This document shows, piece after piece, positions 24,911 to 32,413 of a stretch of 32,413 nt of DNA. The translations under genes were made by a program, and so were the position numbers. Every line of letters begins with the position of its first letter. The stretch's first letter is position 1. The notes beneath the pieces were generated by a model that saw only the letters and a program-made list of their open reading frames with translations, ran no database searches and was not told where the DNA came from. The DNA is from Eubacteriales bacterium (lineage in GTDB: Bacteria > Bacillota > Clostridia > Peptostreptococcales > Anaerovoracaceae), in contig JAQWBM010000028.1 of NCBI GenBank assembly GCA_028706405.1, positions 1 to 32,413 of the forward strand. Direction: 5' to 3'.

Positions 24911-26641
24911 ATGAATAGTCATAAATATAAAAATGAAAATTACAGCTTCAGACAGATCAGGGATTTAAAGGGCATGGTGAACACCAGCGCGGAACTTTAC
25001 TCAGATATGAAAGCCTTTATGGTTAAAAACGCTCCGGGGGGAACCTATGTGCCGATTACATACACACAACTGAAAACAGATATTGATGAGCTTGGGACTG
25101 CACTGATGGATCTGGGGCTGACGGGGCAGAAAATCGCTGTTATAGGCGAAAACCGATACGAATGGGTATTAACTTATCTTGCCGTTGTCAATGGCGTCGG
25201 CGTCATCGTTCCTTTGGATAAAGAATTGCCTTCTGAGGAGGTACATAATCTGCTGGAAAGGGCGGAGGTGACAGCCATTATTTATTCCAGCAAGGTTGGT
25301 TTTGTTATTGAGGAAGCGAGCAAAGGCATTGAATCCATAGAATACATCATTAGTATGGATACCTTAGAACATACAGAAAACAAGCTGTCTATGAAAAAGC
25401 TCCAACAGGCGGGAAAGCGTCTTTTGCTGGAGGGAAAGCGAAATTTCATAGATGCGGAAATCGATCCGGAAGGGATGAGCTCCCTGCTGTTTACTTCCGG
25501 GACAACAGGACTGGCCAAAGGGGTTATGCTGTCTCATAAAAATATAACATCAAATGTATATAACATGTCAAAATTTGTAGATGTATCCAACAACGATGTG
25601 GGATTGTCTGTATTGCCAATGCACCACACTTATGAGCTGACCTGCCATGTTTTCACATGTATATACCAGGGTTGCTGTATCGCTATTTGTGAAGGGCTGA
25701 AATATATTGTAAAGAATATGGCGGAATCGAAGGCCACCGTTATGCTCGGGGTTCCGCTTCTCTTTGAATCCATGCATAAAAAAGTTTGGAAAAAAGCAGA
25801 AGAGAGCGGAAAAGCTGATAAGATGAGAACTGCGGTGCAGATATCCAAAAAACTCGGTGTCTTTAACATTAAATCAACAAAAAGATTATTCAAATCAGTG
25901 CATCAGGCTATGGGAGGGCATATGAGGCTCCTTATTTCAGGCGCTGCAGCTATTGATCCAGTGGTGATTGAGAATTTCAATGCCATGGGGTTTACCATGT
26001 TTCAGGGTTATGGTATGACGGAAAATTCGCCGATCATAGCAGTAAACAAGGATCGATATTTTAAACCGGCATCGGTTGGACTTCCGATGCCGGGTACAGA
26101 GATACAGATTATCGATAAGGATGAAAATGGCGTGGGAGAAATCATCTGCAAAGGTGATTCGGTAATGCTGGGATATTATAAAGATCCAGAGGAAACCGAA
26201 AGGGTTTTGATTGACGGATGGCTCCACACAGGGGATTATGGATATTTTGATGAAGATGGTTTCCTGTATATATCCGGACGGAAAAAGAATGTAATCGTAA
26301 CGAAAAACGGTAAAAATATTTTCCCGGAGGAAGTTGAATTTTATTTGAATAAAAGTAAATATATAAGCGAAGTCATCGTATGGGGATATGATGGTGAAAA
26401 ATCGGGAGATACAGTGATATATGCTGAAATATTCCCTGACTATGAAGCAGTTGAAGGTACGTATGGCAAAATATCAAAAAATGAACTTAAACAGATTTTG
26501 AAAAAGGAAATCGATATTATCAATGAACAAATGCCGCTATATAAACGAGTTAAGCGATTTGAAATCAGAGAAGAAGAATTTGAAAAAACTACAACGAAAA
26601 AAATAAAAAGATATACTGCTTTTCAGAAAAAAATGTTATAA
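24911..26641 (+). CDS. AMP-forming acyl-CoA ligase (first of two)
   Basis: This adenylating enzyme of 576 residues activates a carboxylic acid, probably a fatty acid, to acyl-AMP and then acyl-CoA. The P-loop-like motif LLFTSGTTGLAKGVMLSH, FQGYGMTENSPI, HTGDYGYFDEDGFLYISGR and the C-terminal lysine region EKTTTKKIKRY are all present. The start is ATG 24911 with GGAGGT upstream; the longer frame lacks a ribosome site. No membrane anchor is seen. The end Lys region is where sirtuin-reversible acylation inhibits acetyl- and acyl-CoA synthetases in other bacteria. Confidence 0.9.
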   Translation: MNSHKYKNENYSFRQIRDLKGMVNTSAELYSDMKAFMVKNAPGGTYVPITYTQLKTDIDELGTALMDLGLTGQKIAVIGENRYEWVLTYLAVVNGVGVIVPLDKELPSEEVHNLLERAEVTAIIYSSKVGFVIEEASKGIESIEYIISMDTLEHTENKLSMKKLQQAGKRLLLEGKRNFIDAEIDPEGMSSLLFTSGTTGLAKGVMLSHKNITSNVYNMSKFVDVSNNDVGLSVLPMHHTYELTCHVFTCIYQGCCIAICEGLKYIVKNMAESKATVMLGVPLLFESMHKKVWKKAEESGKADKMRTAVQISKKLGVFNIKSTKRLFKSVHQAMGGHMRLLISGAAAIDPVVIENFNAMGFTMFQGYGMTENSPIIAVNKDRYFKPASVGLPMPGTEIQIIDKDENGVGEIICKGDSVMLGYYKDPEETERVLIDGWLHTGDYGYFDEDGFLYISGRKKNVIVTKNGKNIFPEEVEFYLNKSKYISEVIVWGYDGEKSGDTVIYAEIFPDYEAVEGTYGKISKNELKQILKKEIDIINEQMPLYKRVKRFEIREEEFEKTTTKKIKRYTAFQKKML

Positions 26642-26674
26642 CACTTCAAGAAAAAGAAAGGAGGGGATAAATGT

Positions 26675-28489
26675 ATGGAAGTCAGTAAATATGAGGCAAT
26701 TAAACCACAGGAAATGGAGTATGCATTAAAAAGAGTCGCAGGAGTCCGAAACAGCACGGATAAGTATGTTATGTACAGGGATATCAGGCCGATCATTGAC
26801 TTGAAACACATGCTGATATCCAGTGTGGAGCTATACGGCAATAACATTGCTTTTCATGTTAAGGATAAAGTTGGAGCCCCCTATCGCGGGATAACCTTTA
26901 AAGAAGTAAAAGTTGATGTGGATGCATTAGGAACTGCGTTGATTTCCATGGGTCTGAAGGGGAAGGCGATATCCATTATAGGTGAAAATCGATATGAATG
27001 GGCAATTTCCTATTTGGCGGCAATTTGCGGGGTTGGGATAGTTGTACCTCTCGATAAGGAGTTGGGCGCCTCAGAACTGGAACAGCTTATCAAGGAAGCG
27101 GATGTTGAATGTGTAATTTACTCACAGAGATATGAAAAAATATTCATGGACATAAAAGAGCGCGGCAATACCAGCTTGAAATTTCTGCTCAATATGGATG
27201 CGAACGCCCGCGATGAACAAAGACTATCCTTGGTTGAAATCATAGAGACTGGTAAGGCATTGATTGCAGATGGAAACAGGGAGTTTCTTGATTCTGTAAT
27301 GGACCGTGATGCTATGAGCAGCATCCTTTTTACTTCAGGAACAACCGGAATTTCTAAGGGAGTTATGCTTTCACATGGAAATATAGTAGAAGATTTGATG
27401 GCATCTCCAACTTTGCTTAATGTGAAGCCAACTGACGTGTTTTTCTCAGTGCTTCCAATCCATCATACTTATGAGTGTACTTGCGGTTTTCTGATGCCGC
27501 TTTACAGAGGCGCTTCCGTAGCATTCTGCGAAGGATTAAAATTCATTGTAAAAAACTTGTCGGAAGCAAGGCCAACTATTTTTTTAGGAGTACCGCTGCT
27601 CATAGAGGGGCTGTACAAGAAAATATGGCAAAATGCAAAGAAATCAGGCAAAGCAAATACCTTGAAAAAGGTGATCGCAATTAACAGAAAAACAAAGAAA
27701 ATTGGTATAGATCTGGCGCCAATCTTTTTCAAACAGATTATAGAGCTGTTCGGCGGAAGAATGAGGGTAATCATTTGCGGCGGTGCAGCTATAGATCCAG
27801 ATGTATTACAGGGAATCCGCGACTTTGGGATCAATGCAGTACAGGGATACGGTCTTACGGAATGCGCGCCGATTTGTGCGTTGAATCCGGACAAGTATCC
27901 GAAAAACGCTTCAGCCGGCTATCCGCCGCCGGGGTTTGACCTTAAGATCCATAACCCGGATCCTGAAACAGGAATAGGAGAAATCTGTGCTAAAGGCGGA
28001 AACGTCATGCTTGGATACTATAATGACCCTGAAGCTTCAGCAAAGGTACTGAGGGATGGCTGGTTCCACACCGGAGACCTGGGGTATCTAGACGAAGATA
28101 ATTATGTTTATATAACAGGAAGAAACAAAAACGTCATTATTACAAAAAATGGTAAAAACGTATACCCTGAAGAGGTTGAAACCTATCTTGGAAGGATCCC
28201 CTATGTGGAGGAAAGCATGGTATGGGGAAAAAATAGTGAAGAATCGGGAGAAACACTGATTTTTGCAAGCATTCGTGCCGATTACGAGGAAGTACAGGGA
28301 GCCCTCGGAGAAAACTATACAGAGGAAGATGTGGCGGCTCTTATCTGGAAGGAAATCGATAATTTAAATTCTCAGCTTCCTTTCTTCAAACGTATAAAGA
28401 GAATTGATATACGAAAGGAAGAATTTGATAAGACTACCGGAAAGAAAATAAAACGGTTTGTGGACTCAAATAAGGGAGCAGGTAAATAG
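26675..28489 (+). CDS. AMP-forming acyl-CoA ligase (second of two)
   Basis: This 604-residue paralog of the preceding gene is collinear along nearly the whole length. Motifs are ILFTSGTTGISKGVMLSHGN, VQGYGLTECAPI, HTGDLGYLDEDNYVYITGRN and DKTTGKKIKRF, the last carrying the catalytic lysine. It differs mainly by an N-terminal extension. AGGAGGGG precedes ATG 26675, 33 bases after the first ligase. The pair probably arose by tandem duplication and may take acids of different chain length. Confidence 0.9.
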   Translation: MEVSKYEAIKPQEMEYALKRVAGVRNSTDKYVMYRDIRPIIDLKHMLISSVELYGNNIAFHVKDKVGAPYRGITFKEVKVDVDALGTALISMGLKGKAISIIGENRYEWAISYLAAICGVGIVVPLDKELGASELEQLIKEADVECVIYSQRYEKIFMDIKERGNTSLKFLLNMDANARDEQRLSLVEIIETGKALIADGNREFLDSVMDRDAMSSILFTSGTTGISKGVMLSHGNIVEDLMASPTLLNVKPTDVFFSVLPIHHTYECTCGFLMPLYRGASVAFCEGLKFIVKNLSEARPTIFLGVPLLIEGLYKKIWQNAKKSGKANTLKKVIAINRKTKKIGIDLAPIFFKQIIELFGGRMRVIICGGAAIDPDVLQGIRDFGINAVQGYGLTECAPICALNPDKYPKNASAGYPPPGFDLKIHNPDPETGIGEICAKGGNVMLGYYNDPEASAKVLRDGWFHTGDLGYLDEDNYVYITGRNKNVIITKNGKNVYPEEVETYLGRIPYVEESMVWGKNSEESGETLIFASIRADYEEVQGALGENYTEEDVAALIWKEIDNLNSQLPFFKRIKRIDIRKEEFDKTTGKKIKRFVDSNKGAGK

Positions 28490-28585
28490 ACCTCATGTAT
28501 GATTGACATTAATAATAGCTATGATCTTTCAAATTTCGCTGTGCCAGGTGTATTGTACTTTGTCAAAGGAGGGCTGCTGAACATA

Positions 28586-29689
28586 ATGGAAAAAGGTAAA
28601 ACAAGAAACACTTACCCCTTAATTGAGCTGGATTTGGGAAAACTTAGAAACAACATTGATCAGATTGTCTCACGCTGCAGTGATAGAGGGGTCAGCGTTA
28701 CAGGGGTAATAAAAGGATTTACCGGAATTCCAGAGGGTGTTAAGGTATTTGCTGACGCCGGATTTGATTATATCGCATCTTCTCGACTGGAGCAGATACA
28801 GGGAGCAATTGATTATGGAATCAAGGCTGACTATATGCTGATCCGTGTCCCGATGCTAAGTGAGATCGAGAGCGTTATCAGATTGACGGATATTAGCCTT
28901 AACAGTGAGGTGGAAGTACTAAAAGCTTTGAATAAAGAGGCCCTGAAGCAAGGAAAAACTCACAAAGTGATTCTTATGGCAGATTTGGGAGATCTCCGCG
29001 AGGGCTTTTGGGAGAAAAAAGAGCTTCTTGATTCAGCCATAATGGTAGAAAATGAGTTGGATGCTCTGTACCTTGCAGGCATTGGAACAAATCTGGGGTG
29101 TTTTGGCTCTGTTAAGGCGACACCTGAAAAAATGAATAACTTGATTGACTATGCTGAAATGATAGAAAAGGCGATTGGGCGAAAACTAGAGATTATTTCA
29201 GGCGGGGCGACGAAATCTTTACCGATGGTTCTCGATGGAACCATGCCAGCCAGGATCAATAACTTGCGTATAGGAGAAACGATTGTACTGGCGAGGGATC
29301 TTAAGGATCTGTTTGGTCTGGATATGAGCTATATGTTTCAGGATGTATTTACCTTAAAAGCTGAGATCATTGAGGTGAAAAATAAGCCAAGCTATCCAGT
29401 GGGGGAAATTGCTTATGATGCTTTTGGAAATCACGGCACTTATGAGGATCTGGGGATCCGAAAAAAAGCGTTGCTGGGTATTGGTAAAGTGGATATAGCG
29501 TACCCGGACATGATCTATCCGAGGGATAAAGGCGTTAAAATTCTTGGTGCCAGCAGTGATCATCTGATCATAGATATTGAAGAAGCAGACAGAGATTATA
29601 AAGTGGGGGATAACATGGAATTCGATCTTTGCTATGCAACTATCGTATTTGCAACGAACTCTCCGAATGTAAAAATCTTATGCAAATGA
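28586..29689 (+). CDS. alanine/ornithine-racemase-family PLP enzyme
   Basis: This fold-type III PLP enzyme of about 367 residues has YPLIELDLGKLRNNIDQI and the PLP lysine in GVIKGFTG, then MADLGDLREGF and IISGGATKSLPM. This resembles the ornithine racemase (Orr) group of clostridia more than standard alanine racemase, but the substrate is not certain. Start ATG 28586 is assigned because the protein similarity begins there; GGAGGG is a little far upstream (12 bases). It ends the acyl-CoA ligase operon, and its place there is unexplained. Confidence 0.75.
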   Translation: MEKGKTRNTYPLIELDLGKLRNNIDQIVSRCSDRGVSVTGVIKGFTGIPEGVKVFADAGFDYIASSRLEQIQGAIDYGIKADYMLIRVPMLSEIESVIRLTDISLNSEVEVLKALNKEALKQGKTHKVILMADLGDLREGFWEKKELLDSAIMVENELDALYLAGIGTNLGCFGSVKATPEKMNNLIDYAEMIEKAIGRKLEIISGGATKSLPMVLDGTMPARINNLRIGETIVLARDLKDLFGLDMSYMFQDVFTLKAEIIEVKNKPSYPVGEIAYDAFGNHGTYEDLGIRKKALLGIGKVDIAYPDMIYPRDKGVKILGASSDHLIIDIEEADRDYKVGDNMEFDLCYATIVFATNSPNVKILCK

Positions 29690-29691
29690 GT

Positions 29692-29737
29692 AAAAACTAT
29701 ATAGCAAACGTTATAGCAACGTCACTATATAGTTTTT
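29692..29737. terminator. hairpin terminator between racemase and coat gene
   Basis: A 13-bp stem (29692-29704 with 29725-29737) with A5 and T5 ends, plus an inner ACGTT/AACGT pairing in the loop. It serves the + strand operon and can also stop the converging coat gene. Confidence 0.85.
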
Positions 29738-29801
29738 GATGGGTTTAACGTTCTGCCCGGCAATTGATGCCGTTGACAGAATTTATGATTTGCATATCGT
29801 A

Positions 29802-30284
29802 TTATTGTGGCTGATACATACCGTGACTGTTCATATACTGAAACAGCTGTTCGCCATGATTCTGTTCTTCTTGCTGAATATGCTGAAGTGCTTGTCTGAT
29901 ATTCGGCTTGGTGCATTCAAAAATGCTGGTATTATAAGAACTGGATACATATTTTTCTGTTGAAAGCATGTCTTGAAGCAGATACTTGTCAGAGCTATTG
30001 CTTTGTGTCCCCTGTGATTGCCCCAGGTTTATCTGTCCCGACTGGCCGCTTTTCGCGGTCTGCCCTCCCTTACTTTGCCCGGTGTTTGGCTGATTTCCTT
30101 GCAAAATTTGATTAATGGTATCAAAATGCTCATGCTCCACATTGGCAATTTGATTAAACATCTGCTGCAGTGCAGGATCCGTTGCTTGCTGTGCATAACT
30201 ATTATATTTCATGATGCAAAGCTCTTCCTCTTTTTTCATATCCTCCAACAGCATTCTCTCTTTTTGAGTTAATTGTACTTGCAA
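29802..30284 (-). CDS. CotF-like spore coat protein (ferritin-like fold)
   Basis: This protein of about 160 residues has two helical parts of a coat-F/ferritin-like bundle: LTQKERMLLEDMKKEEELCI ... VEHEHFDTINQIL, and LLQDMLSTEKYVSSSYN ... ALQHIQQEEQNHGEQLFQYM. They are joined by a Gly/Gln/Ser-rich linker (about residues 65-100), and it ends GMYQPQ. The start is TTG 30284, since GGAGGTGACAA is directly upstream; the apparent ATG 30302 lies before that site. It points to a spore-forming host and is probably expressed in the mother cell. Confidence 0.85.
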   Translation of the reverse strand: MQVQLTQKERMLLEDMKKEEELCIMKYNSYAQQATDPALQQMFNQIANVEHEHFDTINQILQGNQPNTGQSKGGQTAKSGQSGQINLGQSQGTQSNSSDKYLLQDMLSTEKYVSSSYNTSIFECTKPNIRQALQHIQQEEQNHGEQLFQYMNSHGMYQPQ

Positions 30285-30302
30285 ATTGTCACCTCCATTC
30301 AT

Positions 30303-30664
30303 GCATAGTTTGTGATAGAAATGAAAAAATATACAACAGTTTCAAAAAAATAAAAAGGCGCGATTTCAGATGAATTTAAGAAAGCACGCTTCTTGCAAAA
30401 TACGAAGGTCTGTTCGGCACACCCTGCTATAGCGTATTCTGCCAGTTAATTTAAATACGCTATACTAGTTGTACTGACTATAATTTATATACCACTTGGA
30501 TCAAGCGTAAAACAAGAACTTTTCAAATTCGGTCCATACTATTTACTTTTTTAATAAAATTGATATAATAAAGCGTGTTGTCCCTACCGCTGTAAAGCTG
30601 AAAGGAACTGGTATGCTACCGAATATAAGTTGCCAATATACTGCAACACTTGAAGGAAGAGGAT
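30303..30664. other. intergenic region upstream of the substrate-binding genes
   Basis: It contains the inverted repeat described at 30428-30464 and a possible promoter for the + strand genes (TATAAT near 30564 with a weak -35). No coding sequence is supported. Confidence 0.45.
30428..30464. promoter_or_regulatory. perfect 11-bp inverted repeat
   Basis: Arms TATAGCGTATT (30428-30438) and AATACGCTATA (30454-30464) with a 15-base spacer. There is no T-run, so it is more operator-like than terminator-like. It lies about 200 bases upstream of the first binding-protein gene. Confidence 0.55.
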
Positions 30665-31849
30665 ATGAAAAAGGTTTCTTTATTAATGGTAGTCTTGTTA
30701 ATACTGTCAGCTCTTATACTTATGAAAGGATGCGGCTACGAGGATATAATAACAGATGATGGAGCATTGCCCAAAGAAATCAAAATCGGAGTATTTGAAC
30801 CGTTTACGGGAGCGAATGCATCCGGCGGAGAGCTGGAAAGGAAAGGCATTGACCTTGCACATGAGCTTTATCCTACAGTAACCATTGACGGAATAGAAAT
30901 CCCTGTCGTATTGAATTATGCCGACAACAAGTCCGACAAAATCGAGTCTGCGAACGCGGCAAAAAATCTTGTATATGATTTTGGTGCTCATATAGTGCTC
31001 GGAAGCTGGGGAAGCGCTAATGCCATAGCTTCAGGACCGGTTTTTTTAGATGCAAAAATACCTGCAATAGGCACTTCCTGCACAAACCCTTTCGTTACTA
31101 TCGGAAACGAATACTATTTTAGAGTATGTTATATAGATTCTTTCCAGGGTAAAGTGATGGCAAACTATGCTTTTAATGAAGGTTTTAGGAAAATCGCCGT
31201 TATCAGGGAAGCATCCAGCAATTATTCTGTGACTCTGGCTAATTATTTTTCGGAAGCTATGGCAGACCTGACGGGAGATGAAAGCTGCATCATAAGCGTT
31301 AGTAATTATAACACAGGTGACAGTGACTTCCGTGCACAGCTTACCGCAATCAAGAATTCGGAAGCAGAAGCCATATTTGCACCTGGAAATTTCACAGAAT
31401 CAGCGCTTATCATGAAGCAAGCGCGTGAGCTCGGGATAACTATTCCATTTTTAGGCGGGGACACATGGGAAACGCCTGATGTTATAGAAATAGCAGGAAA
31501 AGCTGCAGAGGGTGCTGTCTATTCCAGCTTCTATGATGCTGCGGCTCCATTAACTGACAGAACCGAAGAATTTTTGGATGCGTATGCTGCAGAATATGGT
31601 GCCGGTACTCTGCCTGCCGGTGTAACGGCATTGGGATTTGATTCTTATTTGCTGGCAATAGAGACAATTGAAAAAGCCGGAACGGTCGATGGACCAACAC
31701 TAAGAGATATGCTTGCACAGACAACGAATTTTAAAGGAGCGACCGGTTATATTACACTGGATGAAAACGGCGATGCAATAAAGCCGGCTGTAATAAAGAT
31801 GATTCAAAACGGACAATTTGACTATAAATCTTTTGTAGAGCCATATTAA
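30665..31849 (+). CDS. LivK-like ABC transporter substrate-binding lipoprotein
   Basis: This 394-residue type-I periplasmic-binding-fold protein (Peripla_BP_6) resembles branched-chain amino-acid binding proteins: IKIGVFEPFTGANASGG, GIDLAHELYPTV, VLNYADNKSDK, PAIGTSCTNPFVT and EYYFRVCYIDSFQGKVMANY. The N-terminal signal ends in a lipobox-like LMKGC (Cys23), so it should be membrane-tethered outside the cell. The start is ATG 30665 with GAAGAGG upstream. Permease and ATPase genes are not in the window and may follow. Confidence 0.9.
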   Translation: MKKVSLLMVVLLILSALILMKGCGYEDIITDDGALPKEIKIGVFEPFTGANASGGELERKGIDLAHELYPTVTIDGIEIPVVLNYADNKSDKIESANAAKNLVYDFGAHIVLGSWGSANAIASGPVFLDAKIPAIGTSCTNPFVTIGNEYYFRVCYIDSFQGKVMANYAFNEGFRKIAVIREASSNYSVTLANYFSEAMADLTGDESCIISVSNYNTGDSDFRAQLTAIKNSEAEAIFAPGNFTESALIMKQARELGITIPFLGGDTWETPDVIEIAGKAAEGAVYSSFYDAAAPLTDRTEEFLDAYAAEYGAGTLPAGVTALGFDSYLLAIETIEKAGTVDGPTLRDMLAQTTNFKGATGYITLDENGDAIKPAVIKMIQNGQFDYKSFVEPY

Positions 31850-31862
31850 ACAGGAGAAACCA

Positions 31863-32413
31863 ATGCGGATGAAATGCAAAATAATTGCAATACGTGTTAT
31901 ACTTATATTGATGATTACAACCCTGTTTTCAGGCTGTACCACTTTTGATAATTTTCAGGAGACCTTTTTGGGCACAGGGGAAGAAAAAAATGAAAAGATA
32001 AGAATCGGAGTTTTTGAGCCTTTGTCAGGCAGCGACAAGGAGAACGGTAAATTGGAGCTGCAAGGAATTGAATTGGCACATGAAATGTTTCCGAGGGTTC
32101 TTGGCAAAGAGGTTGAACTGGTATATGCAGACAATAAATCTGATGTGGATGTAGCAGCGTCTGTCGCAGAGGACTTGGTGGAAAAGAAAGTGTCCGCTGT
32201 ACTGGGCAGTTACGGAAGTATACTTTCGCTTGTGGGAGGCGAATATTTTACTGAAGCAAAAATTCCGGCTATTGCGATAACATCTGCAAACCCCCTGGTG
32301 ACCAGCAGCGAATATTATTTCAGAACCTGCTTTGTGGAATCCTTCCAGGGAATAGCTTTGGCAAAATATGCCGTTGAACAGCTGGGGACAAGCACAGCCG
32401 CAATATTAAGAGA
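31863..32413 (+). CDS. second LivK-like substrate-binding lipoprotein, partial
   Basis: This is the first 183 codons of a paralog of the preceding gene, cut by the window end. The signal sequence ends in LFSGC (Cys25), a good lipobox. The mature part begins IRIGVFEPLSGSDKENGKLE and repeats GIELAHEMFPRV, VYADNKSDVDVAAS, IPAIAITSANPLVTSSEYYF and RTCFVESFQGIALAKYA. It lies 13 bases downstream with AGGAGA before ATG, so it is in one operon with the first. Two different ligands, or dosage, could explain the duplication. Confidence 0.9.
   Translation, partial: MRMKCKIIAIRVILILMITTLFSGCTTFDNFQETFLGTGEEKNEKIRIGVFEPLSGSDKENGKLELQGIELAHEMFPRVLGKEVELVYADNKSDVDVAASVAEDLVEKKVSAVLGSYGSILSLVGGEYFTEAKIPAIAITSANPLVTSSEYYFRTCFVESFQGIALAKYAVEQLGTSTAAILR

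Noticed and set aside
1..32413. CRISPR array, tRNA or rRNA genes
   Set aside because: No regularly spaced direct repeats, cloverleaf-like segments or rRNA-like stretches were seen on reading both strands.

Overview
The window looks like a chromosomal segment of an anaerobic, spore-forming Clostridia-type Firmicute. The evidence is strong AGGAGG ribosome sites, TTG/GTG starts, a CotF-like coat protein, a ComFB protein, a NifS/NifU/Rrf2/MetY sulfur operon, an ornithine-racemase-like enzyme and paired AMP-forming acyl-CoA ligases. By eye the van genes and the IS21 element are richer in G+C than their AT-rich neighbours, which fits acquisition by transfer. No rRNA, tRNA or CRISPR array was seen.

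Bases 1-5211 are an accessory zone. A 3'-truncated IS3-family (IS150-like) element with a recognisable terminal repeat at 1016 abuts what looks like the end of another element at 1-113. It is followed by four + strand genes: a DUF5677-like protein whose start seems to be lost, an overlapping unknown gene, a DUF4365 protein with PD-(D/E)XK-nuclease-like residues, and a small unknown partner. This is the best candidate for an undescribed, possibly defensive, system. A strong hairpin terminator (5379-5420) closes the region.

Bases 5555-15359 (minus strand) hold a small membrane protein/XRE regulator pair and then a vanG-type glycopeptide-resistance cluster, given here in transcription order: excisionase-like HTH gene, vanR, vanS, vanW, vanG, vanXY, vanT. 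The effector genes vanG, vanXY and vanT are intact. vanS has a one-base deletion in its first membrane segment, vanY is absent, and only the C-terminal part of vanW remains. A complete 2607-bp IS21-family element (istA/istB, 33-bp inverted repeats, 5-bp target duplication GTACC) lies between vanS and vanW.

Bases 15598-17267 (+ strand) are a decay zone: a methyltransferase remnant, an intact CGGC-domain protein, a copper-amine-oxidase-like domain fragment, and a pirin gene with a frameshift and two TAG stops. Bases 17480-21224 (minus) form a sulfur/Fe-S unit, metY-nifS-nifU-rrf2. Its strong promoter is overlapped by three inverted half-sites that may bind the Rrf2 regulator encoded at the end of the unit. 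Two short ORFs lie in its non-coding parts.

Bases 21498-29689 carry a ComFB gene (minus) and two + strand operons: sirtuin-ZIP transporter-EamA transporter, and acyl-CoA ligase-acyl-CoA ligase-PLP racemase. Both operons have nearly the same promoter: an inverted repeat with 11-bp arms and a TACAGTC spacer, with a -10 TATAAT at the same distance. They therefore appear to be controlled by one unseen regulator. Sirtuins are known to control AMP-forming acyl-CoA synthetases by lysine deacylation, so the shared operator may tie enzyme and modifier together. The window ends with a CotF-like coat gene (minus) and two tandem LivK-like substrate-binding lipoproteins (+), the second cut by the window edge.
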